DNA of 64,000 bases, taken from assembly GCF_018139685.1 (NCBI RefSeq), contig NZ_JAGSPN010000003.1, positions 62,001-126,000 on the forward strand. The letters run 5' to 3'. This document shows positions 1 through 8,314 of this stretch, piece by piece (the first letter of the stretch is position 1; every line of letters begins with the position of its first letter). A program made the translations under genes and the position numbers. This DNA is from Cognatundibacterium luofuense (GTDB lineage Bacteria; Pseudomonadota; Gammaproteobacteria; Burkholderiales; Burkholderiaceae_D). Below the pieces are notes generated by a model. The model saw only the letters and a program-made list of their open reading frames with translations, ran no database searches and was not told the DNA's origin.

Positions 1-56
1 GGAGAGCCGGACTTTCTGCCGACGACCGCCGGATCGCTGTGCAGAACACCGCATTT
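1..56 (+). repeat. 84-bp dispersed repeat, copy A (cut by window start)
   Basis: This is the 3' two thirds of an intergenic element found seven times in the window. It contains the core ACTTTCTGCCGACGAC and ends with the right arm TGTGCAGAACACCGCATTT. The left arm lies outside the window. Confidence 0.85.
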
Positions 57-184
57 GAGCAGGTTTTTGCGGTTTTCAGGCGGTTAAGCACCCTCGTCGG
101 TAAACCAGTCTGCACCGCATCGCTCTGTGTCGGAAAGTTGAGGATGAAAAGAAAGGCCGGAACAGCAGCGCACGGTTCAGATGC
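57..184. other. intergenic stretch with no recognised gene
   Basis: Between the first repeat and the 271-bp element no convincing coding sequence, RNA or hairpin was recognised. Short open frames here lack ribosome binding sites and protein-like composition. Confidence 0.5.
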
Positions 185-455
185 TAGAACTCATTTCATA
201 AATACCCGCGAGATGCGTTTGTCTCATAGCGCGGGCTGGCAAGGCGGACAAGGCAGTGAATAGCGGTGCTATTCACAACGCGTCCAACGCGGTCCAGCGT
301 GCGCTATGAGACAAACCCTCCGGGAACGGAGGTGCCGGGCGCATTGCTTTGTTGCGTCGCTTGCACAGGCACCAGCCTGTGCTGCGCAACGGCGCCGCGC
401 ACTGCATCCCGGCACCTCGCGTTCGCACTCGTGGCTATTTATGAAATGAGTTCTA
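185..455. mobile_element. 271-bp nested-palindrome element, copy 1 (MITE-like)
   Basis: The ends form a perfect 20-bp terminal inverted repeat, TAGAACTCATTTCATAAATA and its complement. Inside are two further palindromic arms. Arm 1 pairs 217-232 with 301-316 and encloses a hairpin pairing 256-264 with 268-276. Arm 2 pairs 330-339 with 408-417, then 351-356 with 385-390, then 363-370 with 375-382. A second copy of identical length lies at 56499-56769. No transposase is encoded, so a non-autonomous element is the likeliest reading. The TA at each end is compatible with a TA target duplication. The element ends about 40 bp from the stop codon of the LysR gene. Confidence 0.8.
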
Positions 456-495
456 GACCCGTCGCGTGCTGTCTGACAGACTGTCACGGAGGCTG

Positions 496-1404
496 TCATG
501 CAAAGGTATCTTGTTTTGCATGCTGGCTGATCGCCATCACGGCAGGATCTTGCAGCCTGCGCTCTGTGGTGATGACGTAAATTTCTTCTATCAGTTCCGG
601 CACATCAAAAACCGCCTTCACGCCATATTGCTGTATGACGTCTTCTTTCATCGCCGATGGCGCAAAGAAGAAACCGGCTCCGGCGCGGCCAAAGGCTTTC
701 ATTAATGCGCCATCATCAAACTCACCGATGATCACCGCTTGTAAATGCTGATCGGACATCCATCGTAAGATTTTGCTTTGTACCGCCGCATCTTCGCCCG
801 GAATCAGAAACGGCGCTTCTTTCAGGCAAGCCGGATAGGTTCCTTTATATTGCTTTGCCAGCGCGGGTGCCGCGAAGATCGTGAGTCCGCATTTTCCCAG
901 CAGATGGCTGAAAGCCCGAACGCTGACCTGATTGCTGACACTGTTCAGTGCGCGATCTGCGATCACGGCGTCGATTTTATGCAGGGCCAGATCCGCCAGC
1001 AACAATTCCAGGCCACCCTCGCGGCAATGCAAACGCACCGGCTCACTGATCTGCAAGGCGGGTTCTAACAGCTTATAGGCCAGCACTTTCGGTACGGCAT
1101 CTGCAATGCCAACGCGGAACGGGCGACGCCGTGCCTGCAACTGATTACGCAATACATCGAGTAACTGATCGCCTGTCGTGAAGATATCATCGGCATAACT
1201 CATGATGCGCTGGCCGGCTTCGGTCAGGCTCAGGTTACGACCGGTTTTTTTGAATAACTCAACGCCCAGAGTTTGCTCAAATTCTTTGATCTGGCCACTC
1301 ACCGCATGCGGCGTCAGATGTAATTGCTCTGCCGCTTTGGCGATACTGCCCGTCTTCGCCACCATCCAGTAATAGCGCAAGTGCTTGTAATTTAACGACG
1401 CCAT
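496..1404 (-). CDS. nhaR: LysR-family transcriptional regulator, NhaR type
   Basis: A 302-residue DNA-binding regulator. The N-terminal winged helix-turn-helix (about residues 5-65, with GSIAKAAEQLHLTPHAVSGQ) is followed by a LysR effector-binding domain. Several stretches match the NhaR branch of the family: KHLRYYWMVAKTGSI near the start, VGIADAVPK around residue 100, and GEFDDGALMKAFG in the C-terminal half. NhaR in enterobacteria activates the Na+/H+ antiporter gene nhaA and other stress genes. No antiporter gene is next to it here, so its target is unknown. The next gene (DUF2062) is on the same strand but upstream, with a gap of about 110 bp holding an ATGCATGCAT palindrome near 1437. 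ATG start. Confidence 0.82.
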   Translation of the reverse strand: MASLNYKHLRYYWMVAKTGSIAKAAEQLHLTPHAVSGQIKEFEQTLGVELFKKTGRNLSLTEAGQRIMSYADDIFTTGDQLLDVLRNQLQARRRPFRVGIADAVPKVLAYKLLEPALQISEPVRLHCREGGLELLLADLALHKIDAVIADRALNSVSNQVSVRAFSHLLGKCGLTIFAAPALAKQYKGTYPACLKEAPFLIPGEDAAVQSKILRWMSDQHLQAVIIGEFDDGALMKAFGRAGAGFFFAPSAMKEDVIQQYGVKAVFDVPELIEEIYVITTERRLQDPAVMAISQHAKQDTFA

Positions 1405-1512
1405 CGCATGCCTTTCCGGTACATGACTTTCATGTATGCATGCATTTGACCAGTACCGGTACGAAAAAAACGGTCGTATCTGTGTCGGCAGAAATGCACA
1501 CCTTTTAAGAAG

Positions 1513-2094
1513 TCACATTTTAACCGTTTGCTGACGCAGAGACCGCAGCCGTATTAAGTGCCAGTAACGGTGACCGCGCCAGACGATTTGCATCAGAACA
1601 TAACTGAGCAGCGCCATGCCGAAGGCCAGTACCAGCATACCGGTTACCCACGGCATGCCCAGATCTGCGACCCATTGCCACCATGTCTGCAGGCTGCTCC
1701 ATGGCGTTTGCCAGTCGGTTTGCGGCAGGGGCGGGAATTGATTCCAGTCTGTATCGCCGTCATCTGCACCCAGCAGCCATTGTCCGGTGCTATAGGCAGC
1801 AATATAAATCGGCACGATGGTGAACGGATTCGTGAGAAACGTACCAACCACGGCCATAGGCAGGTTCAGGCGGAACAAAAATGCGAGGCTGATTGCCGCT
1901 ATCATTTGCAGCGGTCCGGGAATCATGCCGCATAACACACCCGCAGCCAGACCACGGGCGATTGCTTCGCGCTCAACCAGCCATAGACCGGGCCGGTCAA
2001 ACCGGTGTGTAAAGCGACGGCTGACCGGAATCCGTTCTATGGTTTCGCGGTTAGGCAGAATACGGCGTAATAGTTTCTTTGGCATACGCAACAT
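1513..2094 (-). CDS. DUF2062 membrane protein
   Basis: A 193-residue inner-membrane protein. The stretch ARGLAAGVLCGMIPGPLQM followed by FLTNPFTIVPIYIAAY is the signature of the DUF2062 family, with small and aromatic residues in short hydrophobic helices. Further membrane segments lie near the C-terminus (about residues 145-175). The N-terminus is basic (MLRMPKKLLRR), as expected for a cytoplasmic end. A second ATG three codons downstream is an alternative start. The molecular role of DUF2062 is not established. It stands alone between the LysR gene and the TerB/HPF pair. Confidence 0.8.
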   Translation of the reverse strand: MLRMPKKLLRRILPNRETIERIPVSRRFTHRFDRPGLWLVEREAIARGLAAGVLCGMIPGPLQMIAAISLAFLFRLNLPMAVVGTFLTNPFTIVPIYIAAYSTGQWLLGADDGDTDWNQFPPLPQTDWQTPWSSLQTWWQWVADLGMPWVTGMLVLAFGMALLSYVLMQIVWRGHRYWHLIRLRSLRQQTVKM

Positions 2095-2160
2095 GCCTGA
2101 AGCTTTGCATGCCGCCCCCGCTTCGTCCGGGTTTTGTCATGCAAAATATCAGGCTTTATT

Positions 2161-2655
2161 TCAGTAGTGAGTTTCGAGGATAGAGGGGCGGCGCTTAGCC
2201 GGAAACGGACTGGAGAATTCCGGCGCTGCCACAGAATGCACTTCACTCATCCTGGCATCGCCTAAAGTCACCAGATCCAGCGTCCAGCGTTCAAGCGCCC
2301 TTGAAATCAGTACGGCTTCACCATCGCTGACGCGCTGATCGGCATCCACAATCGCCACCATCCACGCCAGCAATAATTTACGCAATTGCGGGTCTTCAAT
2401 TTCTGCCAGCAAACTGTCAATCTGATCTATCGTCATTTCAATCTGACCGTAGCGCGTCCCGCAAGTCAGAATATCTTCACACAGAATATGAACGATAGAT
2501 TCGAATTCATCTTCACTTAAACCCAGCTTACGGACGATGCCGTATCCCGCCACCAGTTCCAGTTCCGATTTATCCAGACCGCCATCTACCAGCATCGCCA
2601 GCGCAACGATTCTTGCCATCGCCTGCGGACTGTCTTTTTCATAGCTTCGCATCAT
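2161..2655 (-). CDS. TerB-like helical protein
   Basis: A 164-residue soluble all-helical protein. The repeated pattern of acidic helices (ARIVALAMLVDGGLDKSELE near residue 13 and AWMVAIVDADQRVSDGEAVL near residue 100) resembles the duplicated TerB/DjlA-type fold, in which Asp and Glu residues line a possible metal site. The start codon overlaps the stop of the upstream hibernation factor by four bases (ATGA), so the two are co-translated. Function is unknown. The pairing with a ribosome hibernation factor suggests a stress role, but that is inference. Confidence 0.65.
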   Translation of the reverse strand: MMRSYEKDSPQAMARIVALAMLVDGGLDKSELELVAGYGIVRKLGLSEDEFESIVHILCEDILTCGTRYGQIEMTIDQIDSLLAEIEDPQLRKLLLAWMVAIVDADQRVSDGEAVLISRALERWTLDLVTLGDARMSEVHSVAAPEFSSPFPAKRRPSILETHY

Positions 2656-3041
2656 GCCCTCGCCTTGGGTTCGGTATCAGAAATCTCACTGTCGTCTGCA
2701 ACCGGTGCAGACCAGAGCTTGTGCTGTACATGGCTGTGCTCCCGCTTACGACCGATACGTTTTGACAGCAGATGCTCAGCCCGCCCGATGGCACGGTCAA
2801 TCGCAACATACATATCCGCTTCCGTATCGTGTACCAGAATTTGCTGACGGCCAGCCAGAGGAATCTGGATCAGGCAATGTTTATCTTCGCCACCACGTGG
2901 TCCGTTGACATCCGAGAGTCTGACTTTCACCGTCCGCACTTCGTCGAGTGCCCAGTCAGTAGCGAACTTTAAGCGGCGGAACGTATGTTCACGTAATCCT
3001 TCGGTGAGTTCAAAGCCGCGAGCGTGGATGTCGATATGCAT
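2652..3041 (-). CDS. hpf: ribosome hibernation-promoting factor, short form
   Basis: A 129-residue protein of the HPF/RaiA (YfiA) family, which binds the 30S decoding region and stabilises idle ribosomes in stationary phase. It opens with IDIHARGFELTEGLREH, shows the family's basic stretch in the middle, and carries DMYVAIDRAIGRAEHLLSKR near residue 78, the usual helix-2 pattern. It lacks the long C-terminal dimerisation domain, so it is a short form. The sequence is more diverged than the rpoN-linked HPF of proteobacteria, so it may be a paralogue. A clear AGGAGA ribosome binding site precedes the ATG. It is the first gene of a two-gene operon. Confidence 0.8.
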   Translation of the reverse strand: MHIDIHARGFELTEGLREHTFRRLKFATDWALDEVRTVKVRLSDVNGPRGGEDKHCLIQIPLAGRQQILVHDTEADMYVAIDRAIGRAEHLLSKRIGRKREHSHVQHKLWSAPVADDSEISDTEPKARA

Positions 3042-3383
3042 TGCTGATCTCCTGTAAAAATGTCAGACGCAGTTGTGTGACTTCCTTAGTGTAGGGATCA
3101 GTCAATGCTCTTTCAAATCGATTAATCGGACAGAATTGCTCGAAAATTTCGAGTTATTTAGTAGCTTGAAATGGACTGGGCAGGCGTCGGAATTTCCTTT
3201 GTGCGGGGGGGCATACGGGGCGCGGAAATTGGTGCGTCTGAAGGGCTCGTGTCCCTGATAGCAGCAGGAATAAATTTATACCTAAGGATAGCTGTTGAAG
3301 CAGTACCAGCCCGACTCACTCAACTAAGTGGATTAATATCAAGGGCGGTACATGCTTGTGTTGTCCCGGTGAATTCGGATTTC
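3042..3383. other. 342-bp intergenic stretch, nothing recognised
   Basis: The region separates the start of hpf from the stop of the large metallophosphoesterase-STAND gene. It must contain the hpf promoter on its left side. I see no convincing gene, repeat or terminator; the plus-strand open frames here have no family resemblance. Confidence 0.4.
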
Positions 3384-6300
3384 TCAGTTTGAAGAACGTA
3401 AATTTTCCCACTCAGCCTGGCGTAAGCGATAGCCGCATTCCTGAATCAGTGCTCCGGCACGTTGGTGGTCTTGGGCGGGGGAGGAATCTGGCCAGGGGTA
3501 GGGCTGGGTCGCGCCAAACAATTCCAACCTCGTCAGCAGGGCATCAGTTTCGTATAGTCGCATGCCGCAACGGTGGGCGATGGCATAGGCTTCGTTCAGC
3601 GCCACCAGCGCGGCGGCGGGGGCTTGTAAAGCACATCGAATGCGGGCATGGGTGAGCAGGGCGAGAATGATGTGATCAGCGGGACCACCCTGACGGATCA
3701 AGCGTAAGGCAGTCTGGTTGTGGGCTAGCGCTGCGTTCAGGCAGGCGGCAGGGTCCGGCTGCGCGGCGCGCGCCAACAGCAACTGGCATTTGGCTAGAGT
3801 GTGGTGGTCTAGGCCCTGATCTAGCAGCCAATTTTGGCTTTCCGCCACGGCCAAAGTCTGCTGCGCACGCTTGACCACCTCCGCCGCGCTGCTTTGCTGC
3901 GCCAACAGGATCTCGCAATACTGAAAACCTCGCAACGAATACAGCAGCGGGTATTTTGGTTGGTTTTCCGCTTGCAAGCACTCGGCTTCCTGCATCAAGC
4001 GCACTGCGCTGGCGCTGTCGCCGCTTAAAAAGCGGTGCCAGGCAAGGTTGCAGCGCCTTACGATTTTCTGAATGGCGTCTTGGCTTTGCTCTGCATAGTC
4101 CAACGCCTGTTGGGCAATGGTTAGCGCGGCTGGCAAGTGGCCGAGCAGTGCTCGGGTTTGGCTGAGGTTGCTGGCGGTGATGGCGGCGTTTTTCCAATTT
4201 TCTTGCGGCACACGCATGGCAAGTTCTGCTTCCATCAAGGACAGAGATTCTGGCAAACGCCCCAACGCATGCAGGCGAAACGCGATTGCGGCAAACAGCC
4301 AAGCCTGTTTGCCATCGGGGATTTGCTTGACTGCTTCCTCTTGTAGTGCGCGCCAACCGGGCTCAAAAAAATGGGCGATGGCGGCCAGGTCGTGGGCATA
4401 AACGCCAAGTTTTTTGATGCTGTAATTTTCGTTGCCGCGTTTGATGCGTTTGCGATACACATCATCCAGCGCTTTTGCAAATTCCCCCGCCGCACAGCCA
4501 TGCATCATGGCTTGATACAGCGGCAATAAATCTTCCAGTGTGGGTTGTGTTTTTTCCGGAGTGTTTTTACACAGATAGTTAAATACCCGCTTGTGCGCTT
4601 CACGCCAGCCGTGCGGGCAGTAGTTTTGCAATTCGCGTGCAAAGTATTCGCGCAGCAAGGGATGGGCGTCCAGGCTATGCCATTCGTTTTGTGTGTCTTT
4701 GCTTTGGCTGATCAGCTTGGCTTGCTCTAAGCGGCTGAGCAGGGTTTGCAGGATGTTTGGCGGCAAGGGTGTGTGGACTTTTTTGCGGCCTTTTTGCGTG
4801 GTGCTGAATAGGGCATCTGTTACGCCCTCGATCGGTTCACCTCGCAACAGGCATTCAATACTGCCACGGCTGGCAGGTTTATCAAACAGGCTGAGTATGT
4901 ACAAAATCGCCAGCGCTTGTTTGCCATATTTTTCATCCTGATTCAGCCATTGTGCATAGGCGCGTATCGCGCGGAAGGCATGACCGTGACCCTCTTCCTC
5001 ATCGGCAATTTGCCAATCGACCAGATCACGCTTGGCGATGTCGCCGCCATGGGCTTCTTTTAAATACAAGCCGAGGATGCGCAGGGCCAGGGCGTGGCAG
5101 CGCATTTCATTTGCGGCAGCCTCAAGTTCGTGCGGTGGCCCTTTAATTTCTAGACTGCGCAGTAACGCAACTGCGGCAGACAGAGGCAGGGCGGGCAAGT
5201 AGATTTTTTCTACGTGGGCGGTGAAACGGTCATCCAGCGCATAGCGGCTGGTGATGACACACAGGCTGGGGCCATCCCAATGGCGGAGCAGGGCTTCTAT
5301 GCCTGGGTCTTTGATTCTGCCGCGCTCCGGGCTGGAGGGCGGCATTTGCAAAGGTTCCAAACCATCGAGCAAGAGCAGGGACTTAGTTTTCTTGCAGCAG
5401 TCAGCCAGTTTTTGGCCTTTTTCGTAGAGGCTGGCCTGGCTATCAGCGAAATCCGCTTCGCCAAAAAATTTCAACGCAGCACGTAAAAATAAATCTGAGG
5501 AGGCCTGACTTTGGTCGCTGGAACCCTGACTGTAAAACGACCAGGCAAAGACTTTTTGCAAGCCTGGCCAACCCGCATTTTTACGGGTGTAAACCCAGTT
5601 CGTCATCAACGAGGTTTTGCCTTCGCCACCCAAAGCGATGATGGTCGCGATTTTCTTGGCGTTTGGATCTTCAAATAGCGCATCCAGTCTGGCTAGCTCC
5701 GGCTCACGTCCCAGCAAATCAGGCAGCAAATATTGCATGATGTGGCTGAGGTCTTCGTGTACGAGTGGTGGTTGTGGCGCGCTGGTAGGACTGAGCATTG
5801 GCGCGATGCCTGCACCAAGTGGCGCTGGATCAAGCTGGTAAGATTTTACTGTACTTAACCGCCACGGCTCATCTGTACTGCCGGGATCAAATTCCCAAGG
5901 CTGACGCTGCACCTGCACACCATCAATCCGTATCAAGCTGAAGCTGTTTGTATGCCCGCCATCCTCAAACGTCGCGCCACCTTGAAAATGCCAGGCTTTA
6001 TCACATACCTTGCTGGGTTTTTTGACCTTACCATGCGTATGTCCAGTCAATACTACATGGCAGCGCGAGGCGACAAAATCGTCAATATCGACCCGCCCCC
6101 GTGCATTAGTTTCTTCTTCGTGTAACCAGTCAAAGGGATGATGCAGCATGCCTACTGTCAGCTTGACCCCGTCTTTGCAATCAGCTAAGCCATTTTCTGC
6201 CGCCAGCACCTGCAATTGCGGCAAGCCCAGCCAGAGATTGTCTTTATCTTTATCGCCTTGCGCATACCAGGCCGAATTCATTACCAGTACGCGCAAATCA

Positions 6301-6800
6301 GCCCATTCATAAATCCCGGCCAGACGGTTTTGTTCGGCGCCTAACATCAATGGCGGCAAGTCGAAATCGGTGCAAAATTTTATAAAATTAGTGAAACTTT
6401 TCAGGTTAGGAATGTCAGCAATTGGTGGGCTCAGCGCATCATTGGCAGCCTCGTTGCTGCTCGGATAAGCAAAGCGCTTGGCGGTGTTGCGATCACTGTC
6501 ATGGTTCCCAGCACAGATTTGCATCTTATCCGTCGTCAAATCGCAAACTGCCAACAATTTCTTTAGCCATTCTCCAGCCAAATCATAGTCGCTGGCAGTC
6601 CCGCGCATACCCAAATCGCCACTGATCAAGATGTAATCCGGTTTCCAGCAACGAGGATCCTTCAGGCAGGTTAGCAAACCATCTAAACATAGCGTGCGTT
6701 GCGCTTTTTGTGTTGGGTTGGCATCGAAACCAAAATGCAGATCAGACAAATGTAAAATTGTAGGCATTGTTAGGTGCGGGCTGGAAACGGGGGGTGACAT
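3384..6800 (-). CDS. metallophosphoesterase-STAND NTPase-TPR fusion (candidate defence sensor)
   Basis: A 1138-residue three-part protein. Residues about 12-290 are a calcineurin-like phosphoesterase with the full metal-binding set: SDLHFG (19-24), GDLG (61-64), GNHD (98-101), the His pair at 220-221, and GHTHG (253-257). Residues about 360-720 are a STAND/NACHT-like NTPase with Walker A GGEGKTS (391-397) and Walker B LLLLDGLE (475-482). The remainder is helical repeats that look like TPRs (about 830-1110). STAND proteins use repeats to sense a ligand and oligomerise to activate an N-terminal effector, here a phosphoesterase or nuclease. It is monocistronic and unrelated to its neighbours. 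Two ATGs, at residues 1 and 12, could start it; neither has a strong ribosome site, and the second begins right at the domain. A defence role is inference. Confidence 0.8.
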   Translation of the reverse strand: MSPPVSSPHLTMPTILHLSDLHFGFDANPTQKAQRTLCLDGLLTCLKDPRCWKPDYILISGDLGMRGTASDYDLAGEWLKKLLAVCDLTTDKMQICAGNHDSDRNTAKRFAYPSSNEAANDALSPPIADIPNLKSFTNFIKFCTDFDLPPLMLGAEQNRLAGIYEWADLRVLVMNSAWYAQGDKDKDNLWLGLPQLQVLAAENGLADCKDGVKLTVGMLHHPFDWLHEEETNARGRVDIDDFVASRCHVVLTGHTHGKVKKPSKVCDKAWHFQGGATFEDGGHTNSFSLIRIDGVQVQRQPWEFDPGSTDEPWRLSTVKSYQLDPAPLGAGIAPMLSPTSAPQPPLVHEDLSHIMQYLLPDLLGREPELARLDALFEDPNAKKIATIIALGGEGKTSLMTNWVYTRKNAGWPGLQKVFAWSFYSQGSSDQSQASSDLFLRAALKFFGEADFADSQASLYEKGQKLADCCKKTKSLLLLDGLEPLQMPPSSPERGRIKDPGIEALLRHWDGPSLCVITSRYALDDRFTAHVEKIYLPALPLSAAVALLRSLEIKGPPHELEAAANEMRCHALALRILGLYLKEAHGGDIAKRDLVDWQIADEEEGHGHAFRAIRAYAQWLNQDEKYGKQALAILYILSLFDKPASRGSIECLLRGEPIEGVTDALFSTTQKGRKKVHTPLPPNILQTLLSRLEQAKLISQSKDTQNEWHSLDAHPLLREYFARELQNYCPHGWREAHKRVFNYLCKNTPEKTQPTLEDLLPLYQAMMHGCAAGEFAKALDDVYRKRIKRGNENYSIKKLGVYAHDLAAIAHFFEPGWRALQEEAVKQIPDGKQAWLFAAIAFRLHALGRLPESLSLMEAELAMRVPQENWKNAAITASNLSQTRALLGHLPAALTIAQQALDYAEQSQDAIQKIVRRCNLAWHRFLSGDSASAVRLMQEAECLQAENQPKYPLLYSLRGFQYCEILLAQQSSAAEVVKRAQQTLAVAESQNWLLDQGLDHHTLAKCQLLLARAAQPDPAACLNAALAHNQTALRLIRQGGPADHIILALLTHARIRCALQAPAAALVALNEAYAIAHRCGMRLYETDALLTRLELFGATQPYPWPDSSPAQDHQRAGALIQECGYRLRQAEWENLRSSN

Positions 6801-6892
6801 TTTAGCATTTCAATATCCTAATATTCCATACGAATGCACAGATCAAATGGATAGGATTTTCCGGCCGCCAGAATAGGAAATTTGACCTCAAT

Positions 6893-6906
6893 CCCATGAT
6901 CATGGG
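6893..6906. promoter_or_regulatory. 14-bp perfect palindrome upstream of the STAND gene
   Basis: CCCATGATCATGGG lies about 90 bp upstream of the metallophosphoesterase-STAND start, in a 230-bp gap. It could be an operator for that gene. No known regulator site was matched. Confidence 0.3.
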
Positions 6907-7030
6907 GAATTTTCCGGATGAAATTTACCTGATGTTCAGTTCATTATCCGGAGAGATACACGCGATCAGGTTCTTTTGAATTTATTTTTTCAGCCAGTTC
7001 TTCTTCGGCTTTACCTGTGGTTGATTGTTT

Positions 7031-8281
7031 CTAACAGATCTCTGTTATCGCAATCCCGGCAGCCGCCACGCGGTTACGTCCGCCGCGTTTGGCTTCATAC
7101 AAGGCATTGTCGGCGTGTCTGAGCAGATCGTTGCTGCTGTCGTTTTCGGTGAGGCTGGCGACGCCGAAGCTGCTGGTTATATGGCCGACGACAGGGAAGA
7201 TATGGCCTTCCACTGCGCTGCGCAGTTGCTCTGCCAGCAGGCGGGTTTGTTCCGGATTGCTGTCGGGGCAGATGATCAGAAATTCTTCGCCGCCCCAGCG
7301 TCCCAGTACCGCTGTCGCCGGAATTGTCTGTTGCAGAATGCGGGCGAATTCCTGCAGTAACTGATCGCCGGTCAGATGCCCGTGCTGGTCGTTGACTTGC
7401 TTGAAATGGTCGATGTCAGTGATGATCAGCGACAGCGCACGCTGTTCTTTTTTTGCCGTGGTAATTGCCGACTGCAGTGTTTCATCCAGCCCAAGCCGGT
7501 TCAGAATACCGGTTAGTTTGTCGGTAACGGATAAGCGCGCCAGTTCCTGATGGGCTGCGCTCAGTTCTCTGGTGCGTTCTGCGACTTCGCGGCTCAGGAT
7601 TTCCGCATGCTGCACTTCAAATTCGTGGGCTTTTTGTATGCGCTGATAGGCATCATTGAGCGCATCAACCAGCACCGTCAGTTCATCCGGCGACGATGTT
7701 TCGCGGCGGCGCAGGCGGAAAGGCCGGAAATTTTGTCCCGGTTGAAAGGCTTGTGCAAATGCAGCCATTTGCGTCAGCGGGCGGGTAATCAGCCATGTCA
7801 TCAGCAGAAAAATGCTGATGGTGGTGATCAGCGATTTGCCGATTTGCGTACTCAGCACCACCACAAAGCGGTCGATTGTCCGGCGGTACAGAACGTCGAG
7901 ATTCGGAAAAATATAAATTTTGCCGACCACTGCATCATTTCTGTGTAATTCATACGTGTACAAATGATGGCTGTCGGTTGCGATCTGACCAGTAGTTAAT
8001 TCGGCGGCCTGACGCGGGCCGTAGCGCAGGCTGACACCGGCAACCCACGGCGACCGGCCTATGCCTTCCAGTTGCAGTTGCATGCTGGGAATATTGAAAT
8101 TCCACGCTGCATCAGATAATCCCGGCAACTGGTTTTGTTCAATGTAATGCATGCCTTGTTCCAGCTCGGACAAGTCACGCCGGTAATCAAAAAACAATTG
8201 TATGGATGTGGCAACCAGCGCCGCAACGGCACTGATGCCGAGAATCCAGGCCAGCATACGACGTGCAAGACGATGTTTCAT
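7031..8281 (-). CDS. membrane diguanylate cyclase (GGDEF)
   Basis: A 416-residue inner-membrane enzyme that should make cyclic di-GMP from GTP. After a first membrane helix (about residues 8-28) comes a periplasmic sensory domain of about 110 residues, a second helix, a HAMP-like linker (ITRPLTQMAAF), a short coiled coil, and a C-terminal GGDEF domain with the active-site signature GRWGGEEF. No RxxD inhibitory site is present five residues before the signature. The ATG at 8281 is preferred over a TTG eight codons upstream. It lies 33 bp downstream of a periplasmic binding protein on the same strand, so the binding protein may present a ligand to this receptor. Confidence 0.88.
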   Translation of the reverse strand: MKHRLARRMLAWILGISAVAALVATSIQLFFDYRRDLSELEQGMHYIEQNQLPGLSDAAWNFNIPSMQLQLEGIGRSPWVAGVSLRYGPRQAAELTTGQIATDSHHLYTYELHRNDAVVGKIYIFPNLDVLYRRTIDRFVVVLSTQIGKSLITTISIFLLMTWLITRPLTQMAAFAQAFQPGQNFRPFRLRRRETSSPDELTVLVDALNDAYQRIQKAHEFEVQHAEILSREVAERTRELSAAHQELARLSVTDKLTGILNRLGLDETLQSAITTAKKEQRALSLIITDIDHFKQVNDQHGHLTGDQLLQEFARILQQTIPATAVLGRWGGEEFLIICPDSNPEQTRLLAEQLRSAVEGHIFPVVGHITSSFGVASLTENDSSNDLLRHADNALYEAKRGGRNRVAAAGIAITEIC

Positions 8282-8314
8282 TTGCTGTTGTCCGTGGAAT
8301 ATCAATATGTTTAT

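Noticed and set aside
266-580. Open frames through the 271-bp element on both strands (also 56583-56816)
   Set aside because: They are the element's palindromic sequence read as protein. The two copies give near-identical peptides only because the DNA is repeated, and there is no ribosome site.
1437-1446. ATGCATGCAT upstream of the NhaR-type gene as an NsrR site
   Set aside because: Only one half fits the NsrR pattern and the spacing is wrong; a LysR autoregulatory site would also look different.
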